Assembly: GCA_045611635.1 (NCBI GenBank)
Contig: JAZKXL010000097.1
Location: 1-18,665, forward strand
Length of the DNA stretch: 18,665 nucleotides
DNA from: Fimenecus sp045611635
Lineage (GTDB): Bacteria > Bacillota > Clostridia > Oscillospirales > Acutalibacteraceae
Direction of reading: 5' to 3'
In this document: positions 1 through 7,521 of the stretch, one piece after another
Layout of the letters: every line of letters begins with the position of its first letter
How positions within the stretch are numbered: position 1 is the stretch's first letter
Made by a program: the position numbers and the translations under genes
Notes under the pieces: model-generated
Database searches by the model: none
What the model saw: only the letters and a program-made list of their open reading frames with translations
Told to the model about the DNA's origin: nothing

Positions 1-267
1 AACGGCGACGTTGTATTTATTGAAAAGCTTGACGTAGAAGCAGATGCAGAGATTACTTTTGACAAGGTTCTCGCAGTTGGTTCAGAAGACGGACTTAAAG
101 CAGGTGCACCTTATGTTGACGGTGCAACAGTAACTGCAAAAGTTCTCAAAAATGGTAAAGGTAAGAAAATCACAGTATTTACTTACAAACCAAAGAAGAA
201 CGAAAAGCGTAAGAAGGGTCATCGTCAACCATACACTAAGGTTGAGATTACCGGCATTAACGCATAA
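1..267 (+). CDS. rplU: 50S ribosomal protein L21, 5'-truncated by the window edge
   Basis: This is the C-terminal 88 residues of ribosomal protein L21, which binds 23S rRNA in the large subunit. The frame is open from base 1 and ends at TAA 265-267. The C-terminal signature is clear: KKITVF, then YKPKKN, then GHRQPYTKV and a final INA, which matches bacterial L21. About 15-20 N-terminal residues and the start lie outside the window. It heads the usual Firmicutes order rplU-prp-rpmA, and its stop codon overlaps the ATG of prp by one base (TAATG), so the two are probably translationally coupled. Family assignment is firm; completeness cannot be judged. Confidence 0.96.
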   Translation, partial: NGDVVFIEKLDVEADAEITFDKVLAVGSEDGLKAGAPYVDGATVTAKVLKNGKGKKITVFTYKPKKNEKRKKGHRQPYTKVEITGINA

Positions 268-590
268 TGACAACAGCAAAATTTCTGTTTTCGGGTGAAA
301 CAGTAGTTTCTTTTGAGTTAAGTGGTCACAGTGGCGCAGGGGATGCGGGCACCGACATTGTTTGCAGTGCAATATCTTCAGCGGTATATATGGCGGCTAA
401 CACAATAATTGAAATTATGAAGTTAAATCCACAAACAGTAGTCCGTGACGGGTATTTAAAAGTTCAAATGAATTTAGATGATGCCCGCAAATCGAAAGTG
501 ATTACTGACGGCTTATACTTACATTTAAGTGAGTTACAAGGTCAGTATCCCAACAACTTGAAACTTGAAAGAGGTGTTTTTGATGCTTAA
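267..590 (+). CDS. prp: Ribosomal-processing cysteine protease Prp
   Basis: This 107-residue protein matches the Prp (YsxB, DUF464) family. In Firmicutes Prp removes the N-terminal extension of ribosomal protein L27 so that L27 can function at the peptidyl transferase centre. The family's catalytic pair is visible: His21 in GHSGAGDAG and Cys33 in DIVCSAIS, with Asp30 between them. Length is normal. The ATG shares one base with the rplU stop, and the 3' end overlaps rpmA by 8 bases, so all three are tightly coupled. The substrate is encoded directly downstream and carries a matching cleavage motif. The function is inferred from the staphylococcal enzyme; the family call is secure. Confidence 0.95.
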   Translation: MTTAKFLFSGETVVSFELSGHSGAGDAGTDIVCSAISSAVYMAANTIIEIMKLNPQTVVRDGYLKVQMNLDDARKSKVITDGLYLHLSELQGQYPNNLKLERGVFDA

Positions 591-867
591 AATCAATATT
601 CAGTTATTTGCTCATAAAAAAGGTATGGGTTCAACAAAGAACGGCCGTGACTCAGAGTCAAAGCGTCTTGGTGTTAAAAGAGCAGATGGTCAATTTGTTC
701 TTGCAGGTAACATCCTTGTTAAACAACGTGGTACTCACATCCACCCAGGTAACAACGTAGGTCGTGGTTCTGATGACTCTCTCTTCGCACTTATCGACGG
801 TAAAGTTAAGTTCGAAAGAATGGGCAAAGACAGAAAAAAGGTAAGCGTTTATCCTGTTGAGCAGTAA
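583..867 (+). CDS. rpmA: 50S ribosomal protein L27 with cleavable N-terminal extension
   Basis: This 94-residue L27 protein has the family core KKGMGSTKNGRDSESKRLG, followed by QRGTHIHPGNNVGRG. The N-terminus reaches the tRNA acceptor ends in the peptidyl transferase centre. The start chosen is ATG 583, preceded by GAAAGAGG at 567-574. An in-frame TTG at 565 lies before that ribosome binding site and is less likely. The first ten residues, MLKINIQLFA, followed by HKKG, form the Firmicutes-type extension removed by Prp after the FA pair. The residue after the predicted cut is His, where many homologues have Ser or Ala. The gene overlaps prp by 8 bases. A terminator follows 15 bases after the stop. 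The obg gene that often follows rpmA is absent here. Confidence 0.97.
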   Translation: MLKINIQLFAHKKGMGSTKNGRDSESKRLGVKRADGQFVLAGNILVKQRGTHIHPGNNVGRGSDDSLFALIDGKVKFERMGKDRKKVSVYPVEQ

Positions 868-882
868 TTTTTAACTACTGAA

Positions 883-916
883 ATTCCCATCACTACGGTG
901 GTGGGAATATTTTTTT
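883..916 (+). terminator. Rho-independent terminator of the rplU-prp-rpmA operon
   Basis: An 11-bp stem, ATTCCCATCAC (883-893) against GTGGTGGGAAT (898-908), has one G-T wobble and a TACG loop, and is followed by A and seven T at 910-916. It is a strong intrinsic terminator. Its T-tract abuts the GAGG ribosome binding site of the next gene at 917-920. Confidence 0.93.
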
Positions 917-926
917 GAGGTATTAT

Positions 927-2141
927 ATGAAAACATTTAATAAAAGTACAAAACTTGATAATGTTTGTTATGACATTCGTGGTCCTGTAATGGACGAAGC
1001 TGTCAAAATGGAATCTGAAGGGCAGCGAATTCTCAAACTCAATATTGGCAACCCTGCACCATTCGGCTTTACTGCACCTGATGAAGTAATTCGTGATATG
1101 ATGTATAATCTTCGTGAGTGTGAAGGTTATTCAGACTCAAAGGGTATGTTTAGTGCAAGAAAATCAATTATGCAATATTGTCAGCTTAAAGGCATTAAAG
1201 GTGTTGATATTGGCGATATCTATTTAGGCAATGGTGTTAGCGAATTGATTACAATGGCAATGCAAGGTCTTTTAGATAATGGCGACGAAATTCTTGTGCC
1301 ATCACCTGACTACCCGCTTTGGACTGCATCTGTAACTTTGGCAGGTGGTAATGCTGTGCACTATATGTGTGACGAGCAAAACGAGTGGAATCCTGATATT
1401 GATGACATTAAAAAGAAAATTACACCTAACACAAAGGGTATTGTTATAATCAATCCAAACAACCCTACAGGTGCTTTATATAGTGATGAAATTCTTAAAG
1501 AAATCGTTGAAATTGCCCGTCAAAATGAATTAATTTTATTTGCTGATGAAATTTATGATAGACTTGTTATGGATGGTCTTACACATACAGCACTTGCTTC
1601 TTTAGCACCTGATGTGCCTTGCGTTAGTTTTAACGGACTTTCAAAGTCACATCGTGTTGCAGGCTTCCGTGTGGGCTGGATGGTAATAAGTGGTGACAAA
1701 AAGAAGATTAAGGGTTATATAGAAGGTCTTAACCTTCTTTCATCTATGCGACTTTGCTCAAATGTGCCTGCACAAAGTATTGTGCAAACTGCACTTGGTG
1801 GAATTCAAAGTGTTGATGAGCTTCTTTTACCTGGTGGTAGAATTTATGAGCAAAGAGAATTTGTATATAATGCACTTTGCGAAATTGACGGAGTTTCAGT
1901 TGTTAAACCAAAAGCTGCATTCTACATCTTCCCAAAACTTGACACAAAAAAATTCAACCTTCACGACGACGAAAAACTTGTCCTTGATTTCTTAAAGGCG
2001 AAAAAAGTTCTTCTTATGCACGGTAAGGGCTTTAACTACCCAACACCTGACCATTTAAGAATTGTTTATTTGCCAAGAAGACGAGTTCTTGGTGAAGCTA
2101 TGACTGCGTTTAAAGATTTCTTAAGTGATTACAAACAGTAA
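927..2141 (+). CDS. alaA: AlaA-type pyridoxal-phosphate alanine aminotransferase
   Basis: This 404-residue class I/II aminotransferase probably interconverts pyruvate plus glutamate and alanine plus 2-oxoglutarate in the cytosol. Fold-type I landmarks are visible: the PNNPTG motif near residue 180, Asp207 and Tyr210 in FADEIYD, the PLP-binding Lys240 in FNGLSKSHRVAGFR, and a C-terminal HLRIVYLP arginine segment. From memory it resembles Escherichia coli AlaA along its whole length, for example in VCYDIRGP, LKLNIGNPAPFGF and SMRLC-NVPAQ, and is about the same size. The start is ATG 927, with GAGG at 917-920; a TTG at 915 in the same frame has no ribosome binding site. No promoter is visible between the upstream terminator and the start. 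Substrate is inferred from similarity. Confidence 0.9.
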   Translation: MKTFNKSTKLDNVCYDIRGPVMDEAVKMESEGQRILKLNIGNPAPFGFTAPDEVIRDMMYNLRECEGYSDSKGMFSARKSIMQYCQLKGIKGVDIGDIYLGNGVSELITMAMQGLLDNGDEILVPSPDYPLWTASVTLAGGNAVHYMCDEQNEWNPDIDDIKKKITPNTKGIVIINPNNPTGALYSDEILKEIVEIARQNELILFADEIYDRLVMDGLTHTALASLAPDVPCVSFNGLSKSHRVAGFRVGWMVISGDKKKIKGYIEGLNLLSSMRLCSNVPAQSIVQTALGGIQSVDELLLPGGRIYEQREFVYNALCEIDGVSVVKPKAAFYIFPKLDTKKFNLHDDEKLVLDFLKAKKVLLMHGKGFNYPTPDHLRIVYLPRRRVLGEAMTAFKDFLSDYKQ

Positions 2142-2152
2142 AATAATATAAT

Positions 2153-2185
2153 AGGGCGGGGTATTGACCTCGCCTTTTTATTTTT
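2153..2185 (+). terminator. Rho-independent terminator of alaA
   Basis: A 10-bp stem, AGGGCGGGGT against ACCTCGCCTT (two G-T wobbles and an ATTG loop), is followed by a T-rich tract to 2185. It ends 3 bases from the spoIID stop codon on the other strand. The minus-strand side lacks a clean T-run, so it serves mainly alaA. Its sequence resembles a hairpin at 12102-12129. Confidence 0.85.
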
Positions 2186-2188
2186 CAC

Positions 2189-3172
2189 TTATTCAATATT
2201 TACACCCGTATAATAATGCTTTAAAATCTCGCTATATGTAAATCCTTGCCGTGCCATATAATCAGCACCATATTGGCTCATTCCAACACCGTGACCATAG
2301 CCACAAACAGTAAAAGTGAAGCTGTTATCTTCATATTTTACTGTAAATGTACTGCTTTTAAGCCCGAAAAGTGTGCGGATTTCAGTGCCTTTAAATTCCT
2401 TCCCACCAATAACTATTTTGCTCACCATACCTGTAGGGGTGTTGGTGATTTTTTCTATCCATTTTTCAGGATTTTCACTTGTTTTTGCACCTTTTTTAGA
2501 TACCTTTTTCATAAATTCTTCACTTGTGAAAGTTGCTTTTGAATGGTAAGCAGGTGAAAGTTTGTCACTAACGCTTTGTACTGATACAAGATAAGGATAA
2601 TTTCCACCCCAAACATCACTTGCATTTTCAGTTTGTCCGTTAGAAATAGCATGAAAAATTGCGTTAATGGGCTTGTTATCGTAGGTGATAGTTACATTCA
2701 ATACCTCATCAACACATTTTGCAATTTTTTTGTAATACTCAGTGTAGTTTTCACCCCATTTTTCCTTTTGCTCATCTTCAGTCAAAAAACCTTGATGAGA
2801 GGCGGGATTGTCAGTGATATCAGCACCCTTTAAGTCGTCGTTTTTATGTAATTTTGTGTACTCAAGCTTAGTGTGTGCTGCAACAACTTGCGCTTTTATT
2901 GCTTCCTCATGAAAAGCGGGATTTACCTCTTCAGCAACTACTCCAATAAGATACTCCTTAAGGTCTATTTCGGTAATATTCTTACTGCTTGCATTCATAA
3001 CCTTTACGGTAGAATATTCTTTTTCATTTTTTACTGTGTTTGGTGTAGTATCAACTGTTTCTTTCCCTAAAAATTCTCTTGATATTACATCAGTTGCCTT
3101 TTCAACTGACAACAGGGGGAATAATATCATAGCAAGTGAAAGAAAAAAGCAAATAAGAGTGTAACTTTTCAT
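2189..3172 (-). CDS. spoIID: Stage II sporulation protein D (peptidoglycan lytic transglycosylase)
   Basis: This 327-residue protein belongs to the SpoIID family. In the mother cell SpoIID acts with SpoIIM and SpoIIP to degrade septal peptidoglycan and drive forespore engulfment. The N-terminus is a membrane anchor, with hydrophobic residues about 5-22. The SpoIID domain follows: LKEYLIGVVAEEV holds the likely catalytic Glu82 (aligned with Glu88 of the Bacillus protein), then FHAISNGQTENASDVWGG, PYLVSVQS, and the C-terminal GYGHGVGMSQYGADYMA. Length is close to the Bacillus protein. A GGGAG ribosome binding site lies just upstream of the start. It is a single-gene minus-strand unit diverging from the citrate synthase operon. 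SpoIID-like amidase enhancers (LytB) share the domain, but the size and anchor fit SpoIID. Confidence 0.92.
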   Translation of the reverse strand: MKSYTLICFFLSLAMILFPLLSVEKATDVISREFLGKETVDTTPNTVKNEKEYSTVKVMNASSKNITEIDLKEYLIGVVAEEVNPAFHEEAIKAQVVAAHTKLEYTKLHKNDDLKGADITDNPASHQGFLTEDEQKEKWGENYTEYYKKIAKCVDEVLNVTITYDNKPINAIFHAISNGQTENASDVWGGNYPYLVSVQSVSDKLSPAYHSKATFTSEEFMKKVSKKGAKTSENPEKWIEKITNTPTGMVSKIVIGGKEFKGTEIRTLFGLKSSTFTVKYEDNSFTFTVCGYGHGVGMSQYGADYMARQGFTYSEILKHYYTGVNIE

Positions 3173-3192
3173 ATTTTATGGCTCCCTTTTTA

Positions 3193-3221
3193 TTGACTTT
3201 AACGCTTAATTGTATTAAAAT
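3193..3221 (+). promoter_or_regulatory. Sigma-A promoter of the citrate synthase operon
   Basis: TTGACT (3193-3198), a 17-base spacer, and TAAAAT (3216-3221) give one mismatch in each hexamer. The predicted start near 3228 would leave a leader of about 55 bases before the AAGGAGG ribosome binding site at 3270-3276. The site lies in the 111-base gap shared with divergent spoIID. Confidence 0.72.
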
Positions 3222-3283
3222 ATATGATGTATAATTATATATATTGGATAACTAGCGAAATTTTCTAACAAGGAGGTAATTTT

Positions 3284-4699
3284 ATGTCAGAATATATTTC
3301 AAGTATCTCCAATGAAGCTCTTTCAACATTATGCGAAGAGCTTCGCAAAAATAACCATATTAACCCTGATTATTATCAAAGATTTGACGTAAAGCGTGGA
3401 CTTCGTAATGCAGACGGTACAGGTGTGCTTGCAGGTCTTACTCGTGTATGCTCAGTTGAAGGTTATTATATGGATGACGGTGAAAAAGTGCCAAAACACG
3501 GTCGCCTTATTTACCGTGGTATCAATATGACCGATATTGTAGAAAACTGTGAAAAAGAAAACCGTTTCGGTTATGAAGAAGTTGTTTGGCTTTTAATGTT
3601 TGGTGCACTTCCAACAAAAGAACAATTAGCAAACTTTACACAAGTTCTTGCAACTTGTCGTGAGTTACCTGAAGATTTTGTTGAAGATATGATTATGAAA
3701 GCACCGTCACAAGATATTATGAACAAAGCGGCTCGCAGTGTGCTTGCACTTTATTCATACGACCCAAATCCTGATGATATTTCACCTGAAAATGTGCTTC
3801 GCCAGTCAGTTCAACTTATTGCACAGTTACCAACAATTATGACTGCCGCATATCAGGTAAAGCGTCGTGCTTATGACAAAAAGAGTATGTTCTTCCATCC
3901 TAATAAAAAAGAGTTAGGCACAGCTGAAAGTATTCTTCGTTCAATTCGTCCTGACAAATTCTTTACTGATGAAGAAGCAAAGCTTTTAGATATTTGTATG
4001 ATTATTCATGCCGAGCACGGTGGCGGTAACAACTCAACATTTACAACTCGTTGTATCACATCAAGTGGTACTGATACATATTCAGCAATAGCAGCGGGTA
4101 TCGGCTCACTTAAAGGACCACGTCACGGTGGTGCAAATATTGCAGTTTACAAAATGCTTGAAGATATTAAAGACCACGTAAGTGATATTACTGATGAAGG
4201 TCAAGTTGCTGACTATCTTGTTAAAATTATGAATAAAGAAGCAGGTGACAGGAGCGGTCTTATTTATGGTATGGGACACGCGGTTTATACACTTTCTGAC
4301 CCTCGTGCTGAAATTCTTCGTCGCTATGCTGATAAATTCTCAAAAGAACAGGGTAGAGAAGATGAATTCAAGCTTTTAAACCTTGTTGAAACTCTTACAC
4401 CTGAACTTTTTGCAAAATATAAAGGTAACAACAAGAAAATTTGCGCAAACGTAGACCTTTATTCAGGCCTTGTTTATGATATGCTTGGAATTCCTAAAGA
4501 GTTATTTACACCTATCTTTATGGCTGCACGTTCAGCAGGTTGGGCGGCACACCGTATTGAAGAACTTACAACAGGTGGTAGAATTATTCGTCCTGCATAT
4601 AAAAATGCAACTATTCCACGTGCGTATATTCCTATGGCTGATAGAATTTTGCGTACTGATGGTGTACAAAAAGAGTATATTCCTATTGAGGAAAGGTAA
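3284..4699 (+). CDS. Citrate synthase (citrate/2-methylcitrate synthase family)
   Basis: This 471-residue enzyme is predicted to condense acetyl-CoA with oxaloacetate to citrate in the cytosol. The family's catalytic triad is visible: His281 in GPRHGGAN, His332 in GMGHAVY and Asp391 in NVDLYSG. HAEHGGGNNSTFTTR (from 242) and the C-terminal AARSAGWAAHRIEE are also typical. It is longer than the common 370-430 residues, mainly through an N-terminal segment. This longer form occurs in gut Clostridia, where citrate usually feeds 2-oxoglutarate and glutamate synthesis rather than a full cycle. ATG 3284 has a strong AAGGAGG 8 bases upstream. It leads a five-gene plus-strand run with short gaps and no internal terminator. 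A 2-methylcitrate synthase activity cannot be excluded from sequence. Confidence 0.92.
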   Translation: MSEYISSISNEALSTLCEELRKNNHINPDYYQRFDVKRGLRNADGTGVLAGLTRVCSVEGYYMDDGEKVPKHGRLIYRGINMTDIVENCEKENRFGYEEVVWLLMFGALPTKEQLANFTQVLATCRELPEDFVEDMIMKAPSQDIMNKAARSVLALYSYDPNPDDISPENVLRQSVQLIAQLPTIMTAAYQVKRRAYDKKSMFFHPNKKELGTAESILRSIRPDKFFTDEEAKLLDICMIIHAEHGGGNNSTFTTRCITSSGTDTYSAIAAGIGSLKGPRHGGANIAVYKMLEDIKDHVSDITDEGQVADYLVKIMNKEAGDRSGLIYGMGHAVYTLSDPRAEILRRYADKFSKEQGREDEFKLLNLVETLTPELFAKYKGNNKKICANVDLYSGLVYDMLGIPKELFTPIFMAARSAGWAAHRIEELTTGGRIIRPAYKNATIPRAYIPMADRILRTDGVQKEYIPIEER

Positions 4700-4707
4700 G
4701 AAAAACT

Positions 4708-5661
4708 ATGAAAATTACAGGGAAGTACGAAACAATAAATCCATTATATTCACTTTATGTGACTTTTGGACTTTTAGTGGTAGCAATACCATTTAGAATG
4801 TATCAACATCTCAATATTCTTGAACCAGCAACAGGTTTTTATAAGGTTGTTGACTGGTCAGTTTATCTTATGTATGGTTTGAGCATTCTTGCAATAGTAA
4901 TACCATATTTGCTTACAACCCTTGCAAAGAATGTTCCTGCATCAAAGTCACCATTTAGAAAGAACAAATTCTTAGCACTTGCATCATTTATTTTTGCAAG
5001 CGGAATAATTTTAGATGTTGTAGTGTCACTTTCAAAATTCTTTATTACTGCAAAAGAAGTTACAACACAAGGATTTACAATTTTTGGCACAATTGACCAA
5101 GCACAAGCTCCGCTTTTAATTGAGAGTGTTTTTGGTGTATTTGCAGCAATTTATATAATTATTTTTGGCATTTCTTTTATTGATGGCAGAACAACATATG
5201 CGCAATATAAGTTTTTAGCGCTTTCTCCACTTTTTTGGGCAATGAGTAGAATAGTTGTCCGCTTTATGAGAAAAATAGCATATATAAATGTTTCCGACTT
5301 AATGTTAGAACTTTTTGCAATTATGTTTATGATGATTTTCTTGCTCTCTTTTGCACGAATTTGTGCAGGTCTTGTAAATAACAAAGCAATGAGAACATTA
5401 TTTGCATCAGGTTTTGTTGCAATATTCTTTTGCTTAGTTGCAAATATTCCTCGACTTTTAATTATGCTTACAGGTAATGGAAGAACATTGGCAAATGAAT
5501 ATTCATTTGCACTTTGCGATTTCGGATTTGCACTTTTTGCCCTTGCATATATAGTTAATACAGTTATGTGTGCAAAAGAAAATGACAGTTTAGAGCTTGT
5601 AAGCCAAGAAAAAGAAGCCCAAAATCAAATGGAAACTGATGATAATTTTCTTTCGGAGTAA
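4708..5661 (+). CDS. Eight-helix integral membrane protein of unknown function
   Basis: I do not recognise this 317-residue protein. It shows about eight hydrophobic segments, near residues 12-30, 50-72, 87-111, 136-158, 167-185, 198-222, 229-254 and 265-288. Positively charged stretches between them include KSPFRKNK and RFMRK. The tail from 289 is cytosol-like, acidic and glutamine-rich (SLELVSQEKEAQ). No nucleotide-binding, peptidase or classical transporter motif is seen. ATG 4708 follows the citrate synthase stop by 8 bases, with GAAAGG at 4691-4696 inside the end of that gene, so the two are co-transcribed. The AEC carrier begins 5 bases after its stop. The tight placement suggests a role linked to citrate synthase or the carrier, but this is only context. 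Confidence 0.85.
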   Translation: MKITGKYETINPLYSLYVTFGLLVVAIPFRMYQHLNILEPATGFYKVVDWSVYLMYGLSILAIVIPYLLTTLAKNVPASKSPFRKNKFLALASFIFASGIILDVVVSLSKFFITAKEVTTQGFTIFGTIDQAQAPLLIESVFGVFAAIYIIIFGISFIDGRTTYAQYKFLALSPLFWAMSRIVVRFMRKIAYINVSDLMLELFAIMFMMIFLLSFARICAGLVNNKAMRTLFASGFVAIFFCLVANIPRLLIMLTGNGRTLANEYSFALCDFGFALFALAYIVNTVMCAKENDSLELVSQEKEAQNQMETDDNFLSE

Positions 5662-5666
5662 TATAA

Positions 5667-6611
5667 ATGCAATTATTTTTTAGTAATGTTTTAACAGCGT
5701 TTACGCAGGTTGTAATACTTTTTCTTGTTGCTATGGTTGGTCTTGTTTGTCACAAAACAGGCATTTATACTGAAAAAGCGTCACGTCTTACAACAAATTT
5801 GCTTTTTTATATTGTAGCTCCTGCCATTATAATCCGTTCATTCTTAGGAATGGAATTTAGTCGTGACACCTTGGGCGGACTTGTTAAAGCCCTTGTTGGC
5901 GGTATTTTCTTTCATGTTGTTGGAATGATTTTTACCAAAATCCTTTTTAATAAGAGTGATAAAGACACAGCTTGTATTTTCAAATATGCTTGTTGTTATG
6001 GTAATGTTGGTTATATGGCATTGCCACTCGCTCAGGCAGTGTTAGGTGATGAGGGTATTTTTTACGGCTCAGTAATTTTAGTACCTTTTAATATTCTTTC
6101 ATTTACTCACGGTGTGAGTTTAATGCAAAAAAAAGATGAAAATGAAAAGTTCAACTTTAAAAAGTTGCTTATAAATCCTGGCGTTATAGGTGTAGCAGTC
6201 GGTTTGCCACTTTTCTTGTTGCAAATTAAGTTGCCTGAAGTAATTTATGCACCTGTTTCATACCTTGCGGACCTTAATACACCACTTGCAATGGTAATGT
6301 TTGGCACATATCTTGCAGCGGCAGACTGGAAAACAATTTTTTCAGACAAAAGAATTTTCGTTTCAGCCCTTGTAAAGATTGTTTTAGTGCCACTTATTAC
6401 TGTGGGTGCTCTTAAACTTATGGGCTTTGGTGGCACATTGTTAGTTGCTTGTGTGTTAAGCGCATCAGCACCAACTGCAAGTAATACAGTTATGTTTGCG
6501 GCAAAATATGACCGTGATACAGGACTTGCGTCAAAGGTAACGTCTTTTATTAGTGTGCTTTCAATTCTTACAATGCCAATTATGATTGCCATAGCACAAT
6601 CAATACAATAA
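5667..6611 (+). CDS. AEC-family transporter (auxin efflux carrier/malonate-type permease)
   Basis: This 314-residue polytopic membrane protein fits the AEC family. Bacterial members of this family move organic anions such as malate and malonate, or amino acids. It has about ten hydrophobic segments in two halves. Family features are NLLFYIVAPAIIIRSF near the N-terminus, NTPLAMVMFGTYLA in the second half, and the C-terminal ASAPTASNTVMFAAKYD segment followed by a final membrane helix. Length is typical. ATG 5667 follows the upstream stop by 5 bases, with GGAG at 5654-5657. It sits between the unknown membrane protein and holB in the citrate synthase unit. Substrate is unknown. A di- or tricarboxylate would fit the neighbourhood, but the sequence does not show it. 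Confidence 0.9.
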   Translation: MQLFFSNVLTAFTQVVILFLVAMVGLVCHKTGIYTEKASRLTTNLLFYIVAPAIIIRSFLGMEFSRDTLGGLVKALVGGIFFHVVGMIFTKILFNKSDKDTACIFKYACCYGNVGYMALPLAQAVLGDEGIFYGSVILVPFNILSFTHGVSLMQKKDENEKFNFKKLLINPGVIGVAVGLPLFLLQIKLPEVIYAPVSYLADLNTPLAMVMFGTYLAAADWKTIFSDKRIFVSALVKIVLVPLITVGALKLMGFGGTLLVACVLSASAPTASNTVMFAAKYDRDTGLASKVTSFISVLSILTMPIMIAIAQSIQ

Positions 6612-6637
6612 ATATTAAATAGGGGAAAAGCTTCTAT

Positions 6638-7507
6638 ATGATGAATGAAAATTCAAAATTTAATAAGCTCAGCAGTGAGGTAGTTTTGTCTGTTGAGCAA
6701 GGCGCTTTCCCACATGGAGTGTTAGTTGAATGTCAAAATGAAAGTGATGGCGTTGACTTTGCACGTTTTATTGCAAATTGCCTTGTGTGTAGCGGTAGTA
6801 ATAAACCTTGTACAGTGTGTAATGATTGCAATAAAGCACAAAAAAACATACATCCTGACATTTTTGAAACTGATGGTATAATTAAAAGTAAAAGCAAAGT
6901 TTTTGCAGTCGATTCAGTTCGTCAAATTCGTGATGATGCTTACATTGTGCCTAACGAGAGTGACCGTAAGGTTTACATATTAAAAAATGCTCAAAATATG
7001 AATGACCAGGCACAAAATGCAATTCTTAAAATTCTTGAAGAGCCACCAAGTTACGTGTTTTTTATAATTGTAACCACTTCAAGAAGCACAATGCTTGAAA
7101 CGGTGCTTTCTCGTGTGCAAACATACTCACTTTTAAGTGAAGAAGAGAAAGTTACCGAAAAAGAAATAAATGCAGTGCAAAATTTTGTAGGGGCGCTTCT
7201 TAACGTGAACGAATTAGCCCTTATGGAGCAAACTGCCGTGTTCCAAAAAAACAATCAGTTTGCAAAGCGTATTTTAGAATTACTTTCAGAAGTCTTTCGT
7301 GATGCACTTGTCCGCAAAAGCGGTTATGTGCGAAATGTAAGATTTCAAGAAGAAGTTGAAAAACTTCAAAAATCATTAACCGCAAAAGCACTTTTACAGT
7401 TAGTTGCGGTGTGTGATGAGTTAATTGACTCAATCAATAGAAATTGTAATAATAATTTGCTTGTTGTTAGAATGTGTTATGAATTCAAACGAGCAATTGG
7501 TAGATAA
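6638..7507 (+). CDS. holB: DNA polymerase III delta prime subunit
   Basis: This 289-residue AAA+ protein is predicted to be the delta prime subunit of the clamp loader, which opens and loads the beta sliding clamp. The zinc module is visible as Cys51, Cys58, Cys61 and Cys64, followed by HPDIFE. NAQNMNDQAQNAILKILEEPP and the sensor region VLSRVQ are typical. The Walker A lysine motif is absent: the N-terminal PHGVLVECQNESDG stands where ATPase subunits have a GKT loop. That separates delta prime from DnaX (gamma/tau). The start is ATG 6638, with a second ATG directly after; AGGGGAAAAG lies at 6621-6630. It is followed 14 bases later by ricT, a conserved Firmicutes pairing. Confidence 0.93.
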   Translation: MMNENSKFNKLSSEVVLSVEQGAFPHGVLVECQNESDGVDFARFIANCLVCSGSNKPCTVCNDCNKAQKNIHPDIFETDGIIKSKSKVFAVDSVRQIRDDAYIVPNESDRKVYILKNAQNMNDQAQNAILKILEEPPSYVFFIIVTTSRSTMLETVLSRVQTYSLLSEEEKVTEKEINAVQNFVGALLNVNELALMEQTAVFQKNNQFAKRILELLSEVFRDALVRKSGYVRNVRFQEEVEKLQKSLTAKALLQLVAVCDELIDSINRNCNNNLLVVRMCYEFKRAIGR

Positions 7508-7521
7508 ATTTAGGTGATAAA

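Noticed and set aside
565..582. TTG start at 565 extending L27 by six residues
   Set aside because: It lies before the GAAAGAGG ribosome binding site, and ATG 583 gives the standard MLKIN start.
3200..3240. A sigma-E type promoter for spoIID in the shared gap
   Set aside because: AATACAAT on the minus strand resembles the -10, but no convincing -35 was found at the right distance, so it is not listed.
6638..7507. The clamp-loader gene as dnaX
   Set aside because: The Walker A lysine motif is missing and the length of 289 residues fits delta prime, not gamma/tau.
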